From Rugalucina vietnamica (Eukaryota > Mollusca > Bivalvia > Lucinida > Lucinidae): a stretch of 64,000 bases of DNA. The notes beneath the pieces were generated by a model. It was not told the origin of the DNA. It did not search any database and saw only the letters and a program-made list of their open reading frames with translations. The stretch spans positions 41,444,329 to 41,508,328 of the forward strand of contig OZ024880.1 of NCBI GenBank assembly GCA_964017185.1, given 5' to 3'. Both the position numbers and the translations under genes were made by a program. Positions 10,901 through 20,590 of the stretch are shown here, in pieces; positions within the stretch are counted from its first letter, which is position 1; every line of letters starts with the position of its first letter.

Positions 10901-13900
10901 ACCTGTCTTGAACAAAAATACACCTAGAATGCTTTCAAAAGTCATAATATTTACGTAGCGCAGACAATTTTGGACCAAAAGCATAGAAAAATTTGCAACT
11001 TGGAGTGGATGACAAAATTTTACGATTCCTTTTCTAACCCTACCCCCATACTTGAAAAGTCGGAAAAAATCAATATTTTGAAATGTACCAAACCCATATT
11101 TGTTGATTCAAACTTTTTCTTGTATTTTCACACAACATAGAACTTGGTAATGTTGTTCGAATAAAAGAAAGAAAAATATAGGGTAGTGAGCATATAAGAG
11201 AGAACCAACAACTTGAAAATCGCCATTTTGGGCCTTTTTTCGTCTGTTTTGTTTCTAAAAGCCCATTTCATAAAACCACCTTAAATTTTAAAACCAGCAC
11301 ACCAAAGACACAAAAAATGACTTAGAATACCATGTACGTATATACTGCTGCTAAAATAAATATCGAACTAGTGCAATTAATTTGAAGATGTGTAATATTC
11401 AAGTTTAATCTACCCTACCCCCTAAATTTTACTGACAACTAAAATTTTCTGAAAAGTTGCAGAAAATGGGGTGAAAAAATGAAGTTTCTTAGATTGACAA
11501 TTTTCATGGCTCATTCGATGCATATTATCAATATGTATCAAAATATAAAATATTAGGAAAATATCTGCAACTGTTTACGAGATATTCAAGAAAAGAAAAA
11601 CCGGAAGTTCCGAAATGTCAAATGTTAGCAGCGAACATCCTTAATTAAATTTGCATGGCGGGGTATCATGCATGCCTGCAGCGCTTTTATTTTATTTTTA
11701 TTTTTTTTTATTAATTTATTTAATTTTTTTTTTGGTCATAAAAATCCCTGTATAATGTAGGAGCAAGTTTTTGAATGAAATAAATTTTTCCTGTTTCCAG
11801 GTGGGGTCACAGTGGTTTCAAGGAGATGTACCCGGAAGAGTTTGAGGATCCACTTGATAGGAGTAAAAAGAATAAGAAGAGGTATGTTACTAAACATGCA
11901 TAAAGTGACAAACCATGACTGTCAAATTAGCCATCAGCATATGTATTGTCCCATCTCAGATGAAAGGGGACTTTAACACAAACTGTTCTAAATGCCTAGG
12001 GTTTTATAAGTTAGTTCCCTTGCATCATTATGCCGTATTTTCTGTCCTGATGACGAGCATAAGAACCTAGCTTTAAATTTTAGGTGTAAAACTATCAAAA
12101 CAGATATGCAATGGAAAATAATACAATTAATGAACAAGAATGCATCTCATCAGGCTTTTAGTTATAATATATGATCCGTGTCGTGAGAAAACCAACGTTA
12201 TGCAAAGCTGATCAGCGCCTTTTGTTTTCACAACACGGATAGTACAGTTCCTCTACTTTCTAAATCTAAAATTTCCAGCCTCTAGCTATCTTCTGTGCTT
12301 GTACAGCTCAGTTTGTGTTGGACCTATTCTGAAGCCACATTGATTGTTTTTAGCTCGCCTGCACGAAGTGCATAGAGCTATTGTAGTCACCTCGGTCGTC
12401 TCCGTTTACGTTTACGTGTACGTTTACGTCCGCGTCACACTTTCGGTTAAAGTTTTTAAAATTGTTATATCTTGATAGTCACTGACCAGAAATCATTCAT
12501 ATTTGGAACATTGCTACATATGAGGGTCCTCTGTGATTTAGTGTGAAGGGACCCGTGGGGTCATGCCTGGGGGCGGGGCTAGAGGTCAATATCTAGGACA
12601 CCTTTGTACAATGCTCAGATGCTGTGTTAGTTTCTCATCAACTGTAAAGCCTAGAACTGTCAAACCTTACATAAGGCTTCTCCTCGATGTCCCGACTCGG
12701 CACCCACATTGACCTACTGACCTTGACCTATATTTCATGCTCCAGTGACTTTGTCATTTTTTAAGCCAACCCTAAATATCTCATCAACTATAAAGCCTAC
12801 AACCATCAAACCTTGCATATGGCTTCTCCTCGATGTCCCGACTTTGCACCCATGTTGATCTAGTGACCTTGACCTATATTTCATGCTCTAGTGACTTTGT
12901 CATTTTTGAAGCCAACTCTTAATATCTCATCAACTATAAAGCCCACAACCATCAAACCTTGCATATGACTTCTCCTTGATGTCCCGACTCGGCACCCACA
13001 TTCACCTAGTGACCTTGACCTATATTTCGTGCTCTAGTGACTTTGTCATTTTTGAAGCCAATCCATAATATCTCATCAACTATAAAGCCTACAACCATCA
13101 AACCTTGCATATGGCTTCTCCTCGATGCCCCGACTCGGCACCCACATTGACCTACTGACCTTGACCTATATTTCATGCTCTAGTGACTTTGTCATTTTTT
13201 AAGCCAACCCTTCATATCTCATCAACTATAAAGCCTACAACCATCAAACCTTGCATATGACTTCTCCTCGATGTCTCGACTCGGCACCCACATTGACCTA
13301 CTGACCTTGACCTATATTTCGTGCTCTAGTGACTTTTTCATTAAAGTTTTTAGAAGTCTATATCTCTTGAACATGTTGATGGATCAAGTCGATACTTTGC
13401 ATGTTGGTAGATATTGGTCTGAAGTTTTATGCAGTACCATCATGACCCACCCTGAGTGACCTTGAGGTCAAGGTCACAGACTTAGAATTTTTTTGTTAAA
13501 GTTTTCGGTTAAAGTTTTTAGAAGTCTATATCTCTTGAACATGTAGATGGATCCAGTTGATACTTTGCGTGTTGGTAGATATTGGTCTGAAGTTTTATGC
13601 TGTACCATTATGACCCACCCTGGGTGAACTTGAGGTCAAGGTCATGGCCTTAGAAATTTTTGGTTAAAGTTTTGGGTTAAAGATTTTTGAAGTCTATATA
13701 CAGGTCAACCTCATTATAACGCTATCTTTGGGGTCCATGGAAACAGACCGTGTTATAGGTGAACCGTGTTATAATGAGGTTATTTACCATAGGCATATAG
13801 CAAAATAATTAATTTGGGAGCCATGACATGACCGTGTTATATTGAAAACCGCACTATAATGAGACGCGTTATAATGAGGTTGAACTGTATCTCTATGTTG

Positions 13901-16160
13901 ATGGATCAAGTTGAAACTTTGCATGTTTGTGGATATTGGTCTGAAATTTTATGCTGTACCATCACAACCCACCTGAACGACCTTGAGGTCAAGGTCATGG
14001 GTCATAGATTTTGATAAGTTAAGTGACAAAGCACAAGTCAGGCGAGCTACGCTGTCCTGCGACAGCTCTTATCTCATGAGGCGGCTGATATGATATGAGG
14101 TTATCTACAGCTCAAATAGACTTTCTCAGGGTAGTTTTCCGGCAAAAGTAGGTGTGCTTATTTGAATGATTCTATGATAACTCAAGAAACATCAGACTGA
14201 GCACTTATTGGAGCATGTGCGCTAATTAGAACATATACAGTATTTGAGCAGTTGCATAAGAAAACCAACAATTTGCAGATGCGAAAACAAAGACGCAGAT
14301 CATCTGTGCAGTAACTGCACAGCTGATTAGCGCCTTTGTTTTCACTACATGGATAGCACCACTCCTCTGCTACTTGTATCAATAGTTTCAAGATTCTAGC
14401 GTTCTTCTGTGACAGTACACACCGGTCTGTGTCGGGCCTGGTTGGAAACGCTTATTGTTGGTTTTCTCACGCACAGGTTCATTCATGAAAATGAGCATCT
14501 GTTTGAGGAAAGAACACTTTTTGGCTAACTGACTGTGACCATACTAAAATGATACATACATGCCTGTACAGCTGCATAATAAGATGGTTAGATAAGAACA
14601 TTTTTAAATGAGCCGCATCGTGAGAAAACTGGATTTTTGTCTATGCGAAAACAAAGGCGCAGATCAGCTTCGCGGTAACCGCGAAGCTGATCAGCGCCTT
14701 TGTTTTCGCTACTCGGATAGTACAATTCCTCTTCTACTTAAATCCAAAATTGCAAGCTTCTAGCTCTTTTCTGAGCTTGTACAGGCCGATTTGTGTCGGA
14801 CCTGGTCGGAAACCCCGAAGACCGGTTTTCTCGCGTCGCGGCTCAAATAATTGAAACAACGGTGTAGCATAATCAAAGGCTATTGTCAGCTGCAATGTTA
14901 TTTGTGCAGCTGATCTGCACTTTAGTATTTAATAAAACAGGTTATATCTTAACATAAATATGAGCTGCGACGCGAGAAAACCTGTCTTCGGGATTTCCGA
15001 CCATGTCTGACACCAACCGGCATGTAGAGTCACAGAAGAAAGCTAGAAGCTTGAAATTTTGGACTCAAGTAGAAGAGGAATTGTACTATTTGTGTAGCGA
15101 AAACAAAGGCGCAGATCAGCTGTGCAGCTGATCTGCGCCTTTGTTCTGCGCCTTTGTTTTTGCATATGCAAAAATCTGGTTTTCTCATGACGCGGCTCAT
15201 AGATTTACAAATGCTTTGAAAAACATTTCTTAGGTGGGGTCACAGTGGTTACAAAGAGTTGTATGGGGATGACTCTGATTCCAGTGACTCATCTAGCTCG
15301 GAGGAGCAGAGAAGACACAAGAAAAGGTCAGGTTATTATTTTGTTTGTTTTAGCATTTGCTGAACGGCGCCTTTTTTTTTTGCTACACAGATAGGAAAAT
15401 CCCTCGTGTTCTTAAATCAACAGTTTCAAGCTTCTAGCTCTGCTGTGGCTGCACAGCCTGGTTTGTGTCAGACCTGGTCAGAAACCCAAAAAGATAACTT
15501 CAGTGATGGGAATAGAGTAAATATGTGATGGTGACGGGCAGTATAGTTCTATCATTGTGGTTATCTGGACGTTACTCCGTAATGATAGACTTGCTCCCAG
15601 TGGTTGTAGGATAATACATTCAAAATAATAAAAGTAAACCTAAATTGTATGTTTTGTCACATGAAGGCTCAATTATTTCTTGGAATTTCAGGAAGAAGAA
15701 GCATGATAAACACAAGAAAAGAAAGAAAAAGAAGAAAAGAGAACACAGTGAAAAACATAGACCAAACAACTCTTCAATTTCGGAGATGAAAAAAGTCAGT
15801 CATAAGAGAAATAGGAACCATCACTCTTCAGACTCAAGGGAGAGAATCAAATACAGAAACTCTTCAGACAGTGAGGAGGGAAAAGTGGGTCATCATAGAA
15901 ACAGGAAGTATCATAAACAGGAAAAATCAGATGGTGAACTCAGTGAAAGTGGCTCAACTGATCCGGATTGGGAGAAAAATAATAAGAGAAAACGAAAAAT
16001 GAGTGAAAGCGAAAGTTCTAGTGATATTGATGTTGCTCAAGAATATAAACAAGTGTTGAAAAGAAAGGGTAGGCATAAACAGCACAAGGAACATAGAAAA
16101 AAGCGAAAACACCGAAAAAAGAAGAGACATAAATCTGAGAGTAGTTCTGATTCTGATTAA
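7892..16160 (+). CDS. NKAPD1: NKAP domain-containing protein 1 (NKAPD1/C11orf57-like), five coding exons
   Basis: Coding exons are 7892-7969, 8611-8825, 11801-11881, 15234-15326 and 15692-16160; all junctions are GT-AG and keep frame, giving about 311 aa (human is near 290, from memory). Landmarks shared with vertebrate NKAPD1: an N-terminal block LLKNVIRHTDTHNR, then EESEMWRQRE, a YW motif, the signature RWGHSGxKExYxEEF, and a long Lys/Arg/Ser-rich tail ending SESSSDSD. The tail is basic and SR/KH-like, consistent with a nuclear protein related to the NKAP family; the molecular role is not established. The start is ATG 7892 (MSSRIVPS) or the in-frame ATG 7883; TAG immediately precedes 7883. 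Oddity: the signature exon occurs twice (exons 3 and 4). The introns are packed with nested transposons. Confidence 0.92.
8209..8374 (+). mobile_element. MITE-G copy, core deleted
   Basis: Both termini are present (GAGCCGCCGCATTGGAAAACC; AAGCAAAGGCTC) but the central hairpin is missing, leaving about 166 bp. Confidence 0.75.
8611..8825 (+). CDS. NKAPD1: NKAPD1 coding exon 2
   Basis: Acceptor TTCTTATCAG ends at 8610; donor AATAG|GTAAAA. It gives 71 codons plus two bases: MVEESEMWRQREHEQ..., then a basic stretch SRKRRAH and NNYWMKELYKAEEND. The ATG at 8611 is internal; the exon continues in frame from exon 1. Confidence 0.9.
8939..9145 (-). other. Unexplained coding-like open frame in NKAPD1 intron 2
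   Basis: A 68-codon minus-strand frame (RLPARRFKLCFPEARATANA...FIYEDVMEVFAKEG...ETVDRIADP) has balanced composition and is not low complexity. No clear donor or acceptor pair frames it, and I do not recognise it. It may be a captured or retroposed fragment, or chance. Confidence 0.25.
9236..9400 (+). mobile_element. tRNA-derived SINE-like sequence
   Basis: Contains an A-box-like TGGCTTAGTGGTAGAGC (about 9250) and a B-box-like GGGTTTGATCC (about 9293) at tRNA spacing, followed by a non-tRNA body. It does not fold as an intact tRNA, so a SINE or tRNA relic is the better reading. Confidence 0.5.
9645..11688 (+). mobile_element. HINE-like element A (Helentron-associated / pearl type)
   Basis: Begins with a hairpin (CCCGCCACTT...AAGTGCGGGG), followed by GTCCGTCTGTCTGTCC. 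About seven tandem core copies of ~150 bp follow (GGCTCTATCTTGAGCATTTA near 9762, 9907, 10058, 10209 and 10361, then diverged). It ends GGCGGGGTATCATGCATGCC, whose GGCGGGG complements the 5' arm. Asymmetric terminal repeats, a minisatellite core and a T-rich target match the Helentron-associated/pearl element class (family knowledge). No coding. A TTAA-flanked element (10697-11640) sits inside. Confidence 0.7.
10697..11640 (+). mobile_element. TTAA-flanked non-autonomous DNA transposon (Kolobok/piggyBac-like)
   Basis: The target site TTAA is duplicated exactly (10693-10696 and 11641-11644). Terminal inverted repeats are GGATGTTCGCTGC and its complement GCAGCGAACATCC. TTAA duplication is typical of piggyBac and Kolobok; the GG start favours Kolobok over the CC start of piggyBac (inference). 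No transposase. Two internal copies of AATATAGGGTAGTGxGCAT occur near 10793 and 11177. Confidence 0.8.
11801..11881 (+). CDS. NKAPD1: NKAPD1 coding exon 3 (RWGHSG copy 1)
   Basis: Acceptor CTGTTTCCAG ends at 11800; donor AG|GTATGT. Phase 2 on both sides, 81 nt, coding RWGHSGFKEMYPEEFEDP then a basic end. The YPEEF continuation matches the single vertebrate exon best, so this is probably the ancestral copy. Confidence 0.9.
12351..14071 (+). mobile_element. HINE-like element B
   Basis: Starts TAGCTCGCCTGCACGAAGTGC, a hairpin with a C-GAA-G loop, and ends CAGGCGAGCTACGCTGTCCT plus a second hairpin (CTGTCCTGCGACAG). The 5' AGCTCGCCT and 3' AGGCGAGCT are complementary. The core has five copies of a ~146-bp unit (TCCTCGATG at about 12681, 12827, 12973, 13119 and 13265), then two copies of a second unit. 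A small mariner-type MITE lies at 13701-13887. Confidence 0.75.
13701..13887 (+). mobile_element. 187-bp Tc1/mariner-type MITE
   Basis: Inverted termini CAGGTCAACCTCATTATAAC and GTTATAATGAGGTTGAACTG are flanked by TA on both sides (13699-13700, 13888-13889). It interrupts the GTCTATATCTCT sequence of element B, whose other copy gives the uninterrupted form. Confidence 0.8.
14145..14236 (+). mobile_element. Fragment of the 17373-17728 MITE family
   Basis: Ends GCTAATTAGAACATATACAGTA, matching the right terminus of the element at 17373-17728. Confidence 0.5.
14233..14482 (+). mobile_element. MITE-G copy
   Basis: Near full length. Core arms CAGTAACTGCACAGCTGATT replace the usual GCGAAGC version. 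Termini are degraded (GAGCAGTTGCATAAGAAAACC; CACGCACAGGTTC). Confidence 0.75.
14608..14846 (+). mobile_element. MITE-G copy
   Basis: Full length, with a perfect central palindrome CAGCTTCGCGGTAACCGCGA and termini GAGCCGCATCGTGAGAAAAC / CGCGTCGCGGCTC. It lies 120 bp from the inverted copy at 14961. Confidence 0.85.
14961..15200 (-). mobile_element. MITE-G copy, inverted
   Basis: Opposite orientation to the copy at 14608. It ends 33 bp before the acceptor of NKAPD1 coding exon 4 and has a duplicated CTGCGCCTTTGTT in the core. With 14608-14846 it can form a large inverted pair within the intron. Confidence 0.8.
15234..15326 (+). CDS. NKAPD1: NKAPD1 coding exon 4 (RWGHSG copy 2)
   Basis: Acceptor ACATTTCTTAG ends at 15233; donor AAAAG|GTCAGG. 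Phase 2 on both sides, 93 nt, coding RWGHSGYKELYGDDSDSSD then Ser/Glu-rich sequence. It has the same phase as exon 3 and repeats its first ten residues with two conservative changes, so it is a tandem exon duplicate. Splicing exon 2 directly to exon 4 would also keep frame. Confidence 0.88.
15355..15495 (+). mobile_element. Degenerate MITE-G fragment
   Basis: Retains CTACACAGATAGGAAAATCC and CCTGGTTTGTGTCAGACCTG but neither clean terminus. Confidence 0.5.
15692..16160 (+). CDS. NKAPD1: NKAPD1 coding exon 5 (basic C-terminal tail)
   Basis: Acceptor GGAATTTCAG ends at 15691; 156 codons including TAA at 16158-16160. It codes RKKKHDKHKKRKKKKKRE..., then Ser/Asp/His-rich repeats, a second Lys/Arg cluster (HKQHKEHRKKRKHRKKKR) and the acidic end SESSSDSD. 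This composition predicts a disordered nuclear tail with phosphorylatable Ser-Asp/Glu sites. Confidence 0.9.
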
Positions 16161-16649
16161 ATGAAATATTCACATTACTGCTACAAACATAGGAGTGAAT
16201 AACTTTTTTCTCAGCATCCGTCCAATTATGCTATTTGGAACTGCTTGTATCATAGTTTTCAAATGGGTAAAACGTCTTTCCATGTTCTCATGCAAATATT
16301 CTCATAAAGGGGCATAATACCTTTATCAGTAGTATGTTCAGTTCATAACACAGTGGACCCATGATTGTTCTTTGTGTCTTACACATTTCTTTCGTGAAAA
16401 TTTGGTCAGGGGAATATTTCTGTGACCCTTCTCCTTCTGCTGATTCAAACAGAGCATTTGTCAGATAATGGTAAAAGAAATTTGCACTAAGTACTGATAA
16501 CCTGCAGATAACCTGCATTTGGGAGGCTTGCTCAGGAACAGTGTGTTGTGGTTAATTTGGGGTCCTGACATGACCATGGCTGTTTACCATGACTGTAAAG
16601 CAAACAAATATCCCCATGCCCTGTTGTATACCAAAGAAATGAAATTTAA

Positions 16650-17215
16650 AAGCACAGTTTCCATCAGGAAAACATTTCCATATATAATGAATACCCCCTT
16701 AAATCCCACTTTTATAAAGAAAAAACGGGGGTACACAGGGGTATGCTTATTCTTTCATTTTTTATCAAAAACCTAGATTGTGGGTACTCATTATAATGGT
16801 TGCAACGTGTACCCACAATCAATGTTTTGAGCAAAAATAAGAAAAATATCAAAATTTTTCAGTTGAAAATTTTAATTTTTAAAACTCAAAAAATCTCTGT
16901 TTATTGCATGGGCAAGTTTTCGTAATGTCATTTTAACTCACCACAGTTTTGTTTAATGAATATCACATCAGGATAACATGTCTGTGAAATGTTTGTGGGG
17001 CCCCCTTAAACCCAATTTCTTATTTTTGACCCAAAACATAGATTGTGTATACTTGTAAGAACCACCTCTGTGGTTCTAGAGGTGGTTCTAACAGGCGCCC
17101 ACAATCGATGTTTTGGGCATAAATATTGAAAATATCAAAATTTTTCAATTTTTACAACTGAAAAAAATCTCCATAATTATTATATTGAATTGGCAAGTTT
17201 TCATAATGAGAACAC
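16650..17215 (+). mobile_element. Two adjacent MITE-P copies
   Basis: Copy 1 (about 16650-16925) and copy 2 (about 16965-17215) run in the same orientation. Each has CATCAGGAxAACAT at the left, ACATAGATTGTG in the core and GGCAAGTTTTC(G/A)TAATG at the right end. Copy 2 keeps a palindrome around AGAACCACCTCTGTGGTTCT. Confidence 0.75.
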
Positions 17216-17372
17216 TTGTGTCTGATTTTCATGGCAGTTAAAAGAAGACAACAAAAACTATTCACAAAGTCAATCTTTGTTTATAAACATTTGAACATGA
17301 TAACTGTTAACATGGTTTGTAATATGAACAATTTTATGATACAAGACTAGAAGATAATTGCTAATAATCATA

Positions 17373-17728
17373 TACCGTATTCGTTCTAATTAGCGCACAT
17401 GCTCCAATAAGCACACACCCTGGTCTTTTCTGAAAAACATGTGCATAAGCGCACACTTTTCGACTAGCAGATCTGTATATTTCACATTTTTATACAAAAA
17501 TAATGTATTGACTGCATTACAACTTAACCTTAAATAGTGAAATGCTCTTTTGAAACAACTGGAACACTAAAATTGCATTATCATTTATTATTTTGACATA
17601 TTTATTTTATCAGATAATGTATTGTTTTGGTTTTAGTGTGCGCTTATTAGAACTATATTTTGTTACCTTAACTTTAGATTATTTTGAAAAGCTAAGCGCA
17701 CTGTGTGCTAATTAGAACAAATACAGTA
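17373..17728 (+). mobile_element. ~355-bp MITE with TA flanks
   Basis: The left end TACCGTATTCGTTCTAATTA and right end TAATTAGAACAAATACAGTA are inverted, and both junctions read TA, as in Tc1/mariner duplications. The interior is non-coding. Confidence 0.65.
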
Positions 17729-17731
17729 GTT

Positions 17732-17875
17732 ACTCTTTTACATCATATGATCAAATGTACAATATGTTTTGCCCTCTGTACATGCTGATGAATATGAGGC
17801 CTTTACTCTTTTACATCATATGATCAAATGTACAATATGTTTTGCCCTCTGTACATGCTGATGAATATGAGGCCT
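17732..17875 (+). repeat. Perfect 72-bp tandem duplication
   Basis: ACTCTTTTACATCATATGAT begins at 17732 and again at 17804, and the intervening 72 bp are repeated without change, so the duplication is recent or an assembly artefact. Confidence 0.9.
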
Positions 17876-17945
17876 TTTTCTACAAAGTGTGTATCTCAGA
17901 TTTTATGCATTGGTTACCACAACCAACGTTTTATTGACCAGATTT

Positions 17946-18150
17946 ATGAGCCTCCGCATGAGAAACCCAACAGTTTGGGTTTCAGACGAGGTCCAACACA
18001 AACCAGCCTGTACAGTCACAGAAGACAGCTGGAGGCTGGAATTTTCAGATTTAGAAAGAAGAAGAATTGTACTATCTGTGTTACCGTGAAGCTTGTCTGA
18101 GCCTTTGTTTTCGCATTTACAAATTGTTGGTTTTATGATGCAGTGGCTCT
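17946..18150 (-). mobile_element. MITE-G copy, inverted and partly deleted
   Basis: GAGCCTCCGCATGAGAAACCC at the left and TTTTATGATGCAGTGGCTC at the right; half of the central hairpin is lost. Confidence 0.7.
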
Positions 18151-18224
18151 TATCAAAATCTTAAAATTAAGTTTTGTACATTTCTGTTGCAGTGGCTAAC
18201 TGTAGCTAACTTCCAAAACTGTAT

Positions 18225-18445
18225 TTGAGCCACAGGGTATGAAAACCAACAAAATGCTTGTGCGAAAACAAAGGTGCAGATCAGCTTCGCGGTAACCGCG
18301 AAGCTGATCAGCGCCTTTGTTTTCGCTAAACGGTAAGTGCAATTCCTCTTCTTCTTAAATCCATAATTTCAAGCTTCTAGCCTGCCCGGTTTGTGTCAGA
18401 CCTGGTCAGAACCCACACTGTTGGGTTTTTTTCACGCACAGGCTC
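18225..18445 (+). mobile_element. MITE-G copy
   Basis: Near complete, with the perfect core CTTCGCGGTAACCGCGAAG; a small deletion removes the TCTTCTGTGCTTGTACAG segment. Confidence 0.8.
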
Positions 18446-18644
18446 AATTAGAAATATTAGACCCTGAAACTGCTATTTGCAGCTGTTTTGAGGGCATTGC
18501 CCATTCTACAGAAAATGGGAATCAGTCATACTTTAAGTAACCTGATGTTATAATAGTAAGTTTTAAGCTGATTTTCTGTTCTTTATGATAATAACACATT
18601 GGGCATGACTGCAAAGTCTTCCATACTTACCACAAATGAATACA

Positions 18645-18890
18645 GTCATTTCATCAGGAAAACATTTGCAATTTTTATAGTAAAACTGGGGTGCACAAGG
18701 GTATGCAATTTTTCTTATTTCTAATCCAAAACATAGATTGTGGGTACTCGTTAGAACAGCAAGGCAATGCAGTTCTAACATGTACACACAATGTATGTTT
18801 TGAGCAAAAGTATGGAAAATATAAAAAAAAAAATCAAATGAAATTATTTATTCATGTAAAAAAAGATCTCACAAGTATTTCAAACCCACT
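18645..18890 (+). mobile_element. MITE-P copy
   Basis: Recognised by CATCAGGAAAACATTTG, AAACATAGATTGTGGGTACT and TGTATGTTTTGAGCAAAAGT; the right end is degraded. Confidence 0.65.
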
Positions 18891-19374
18891 GTAAAATATT
18901 GAATGAAAAGGAAAGAAGGTCATCGGCTGTTTACTTTGAGTTTCATGTAAGACCAAAACCATGTTAGTATGGTAGAATGGTAGTATTCTTTTGAATATTT
19001 AAATAGTTGAAGTCTGGAAATTCTGATTTTGTAGAACTACTTTTGTGCATTGACTCTATATAGCAACATTAAAGCAAACAAAATTTAAAAAGCAAAATTA
19101 AACAAGTAAAATAACAAAAACAGAAACTGAACTTGAAACCTGACCACATTGCCTGTGTCAGAATAAGAAAAAAATAGAAGATGACAGTTTTTTGTGAAAA
19201 AAAAAAGAATTTTAAATTTTGTTTAATTTTGATGTGTAAACAAAACATTGACTCTGTTCCAACAAAATTGCATCATTGTGATGTTGAATTGCTATTTTTA
19301 AAATAGAGACAGTTTTTACTCCACAACATTGTCAAACAACATTTCATCTGTGTTTCTGGTATTGGGTTAATATC

Positions 19375-20590
19375 AAATGGTACACAATGGTCACAAAAAG
19401 GCATTTCATCCTAATAACTCAGACCCAAAATAACCTGGATATGGCACTAAGGCAAGTGTCAATTTATGTTGTCTCTGCTTAATTTTATGCATCTCATAAC
19501 GCATAAGGATCATTTAAAATGAGTTGAGGTGTCAAGTTAGGTTGTAATAAAAGGTTTTTATCATGTTTGGTCAAAATTGATAAATTATTATGAATGATAA
19601 TGGAGTTTTGTCCATTTCTACCCAAAACTGGTGAATTTGTATCAAAAAGCAGAAAAAGGTAAAATCTGATACCTTTCTTTCTAGACGATTTGTACATATC
19701 ATATTGAATTTAATACAGTTTTCATATTAAGCTGTTGCTTTATTAAAGAATTTCTTGAATATTTGCTCAAATAATTGAATTATCAGCTCATAAACATTAG
19801 GCCAAAAAAAAAAAAAAAAAATGTTTCCGGTAACCCGACCGACCCTGTCAAAAACTCCCCGACTCTAATATTTTTTTCCTGTTTTCCGAAAATCATAACT
19901 CGAAAATCGAAAAAAGATCGTGTTTTTCAAGTACCGGACCTGCAAAAGAATATTGTAGAATATCACATCACAGTTAGCGTACCGTCGATTATACGATCAA
20001 TACATGCGCATGTGCAGTACTGATAAAATGGCGGCCTCCAGTGGCAGTGGCCAACAAATTCTTAAATTTTGCAGTTTGCACATTTAGCAAGGACTGTTCA
20101 CTGGCATGTCTAATCTGAAAATGATAGCAAAGGACAAATGAGTTGAAATGACAATATTTTTTTTTATTTATTTATAACATATACTATATTTGTGAGCAGT
20201 AAAATATTGCCATTTGCAGAATCACTATGTACGCTTACAGGCACAATTGCAGATTCACAATGCAAAGATTGAGTGCTTTGAAACAGTAATGCATTATCAC
20301 CTGTACCTTAAGTGTTGTGTTTGCTGAAGTATCATGTGGACCAAGTGGAAGCTTCATCCAAATAATTCTGATTAAACTGTATATCTATGTTCAGGTATTT
20401 TACATAGTAAGGCTTCCCTTAAAAAAAAAAAAAAATCCCTACCTATTGACCCATTTTTTTTTCTGGCATGTTACCGGAAACATTCTTTTTTTTTGGAACA
20501 TTCTTTTTTTTTTTTAGGCCTTATCTGTTTCAGCTTTGACAACCTAGCCGAGGCAACATATTTCCAATAAATAGCATGTACATTTATGTA
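19375..20590 (+). mobile_element. Dispersed repeat (copy 1) interrupted by a TTA-flanked element
   Basis: 19375-19799 and 20521-20590 together match 24950-25412 (TATGGCACTAA(G/A)GCAA..., AGGTTTTTATCATGTTTG, CAGCTTTGACAACC). The second copy lacks the 721-bp interruption. Origin of the repeat unknown. Confidence 0.7.
19800..20520 (+). mobile_element. 721-bp PIF/Harbinger-like MITE
   Basis: Flanked by TTA on both sides (19797-19799, 20521-20523). The termini are inverted: GGCCAAAAAA / TTTTTTAGGCC, followed inward by ATGTTTCCGGTAAC and GTTACCGGAAACAT. A 3-bp TTA/TAA duplication with a GG start is typical of PIF/Harbinger (family knowledge). No transposase. Confidence 0.75.

Larger units (their letters stand above)
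9437..11780 (+). mobile_element. MITE-P copy split by HINE-like element A
   Basis: The left half (ATCAGGATAACATTTCTGTG... to TTTTGAACTG, about 9437-9644) and the right end (AAAAATCCCTGTATAATG...GAGCAAGTTTTTGAATG, about 11742-11780) belong to one MITE-P copy. Element A and its T-rich 3' flank lie between them. The right end finishes about 20 bp before the acceptor of NKAPD1 coding exon 3 (11801). Confidence 0.7.
12172..14092 (+). mobile_element. MITE-G copy split by HINE-like element B
   Basis: The left part (12172-12350) runs from GAAAACCAACGTTATGC to CCACATTGATTGTTTT. The right terminus (CTCATGAGGCGGCTGAT) resumes at 14072. Intact MITE-G copies provide the empty site, so the insertion point is a run of Ts. 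Confidence 0.75.
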
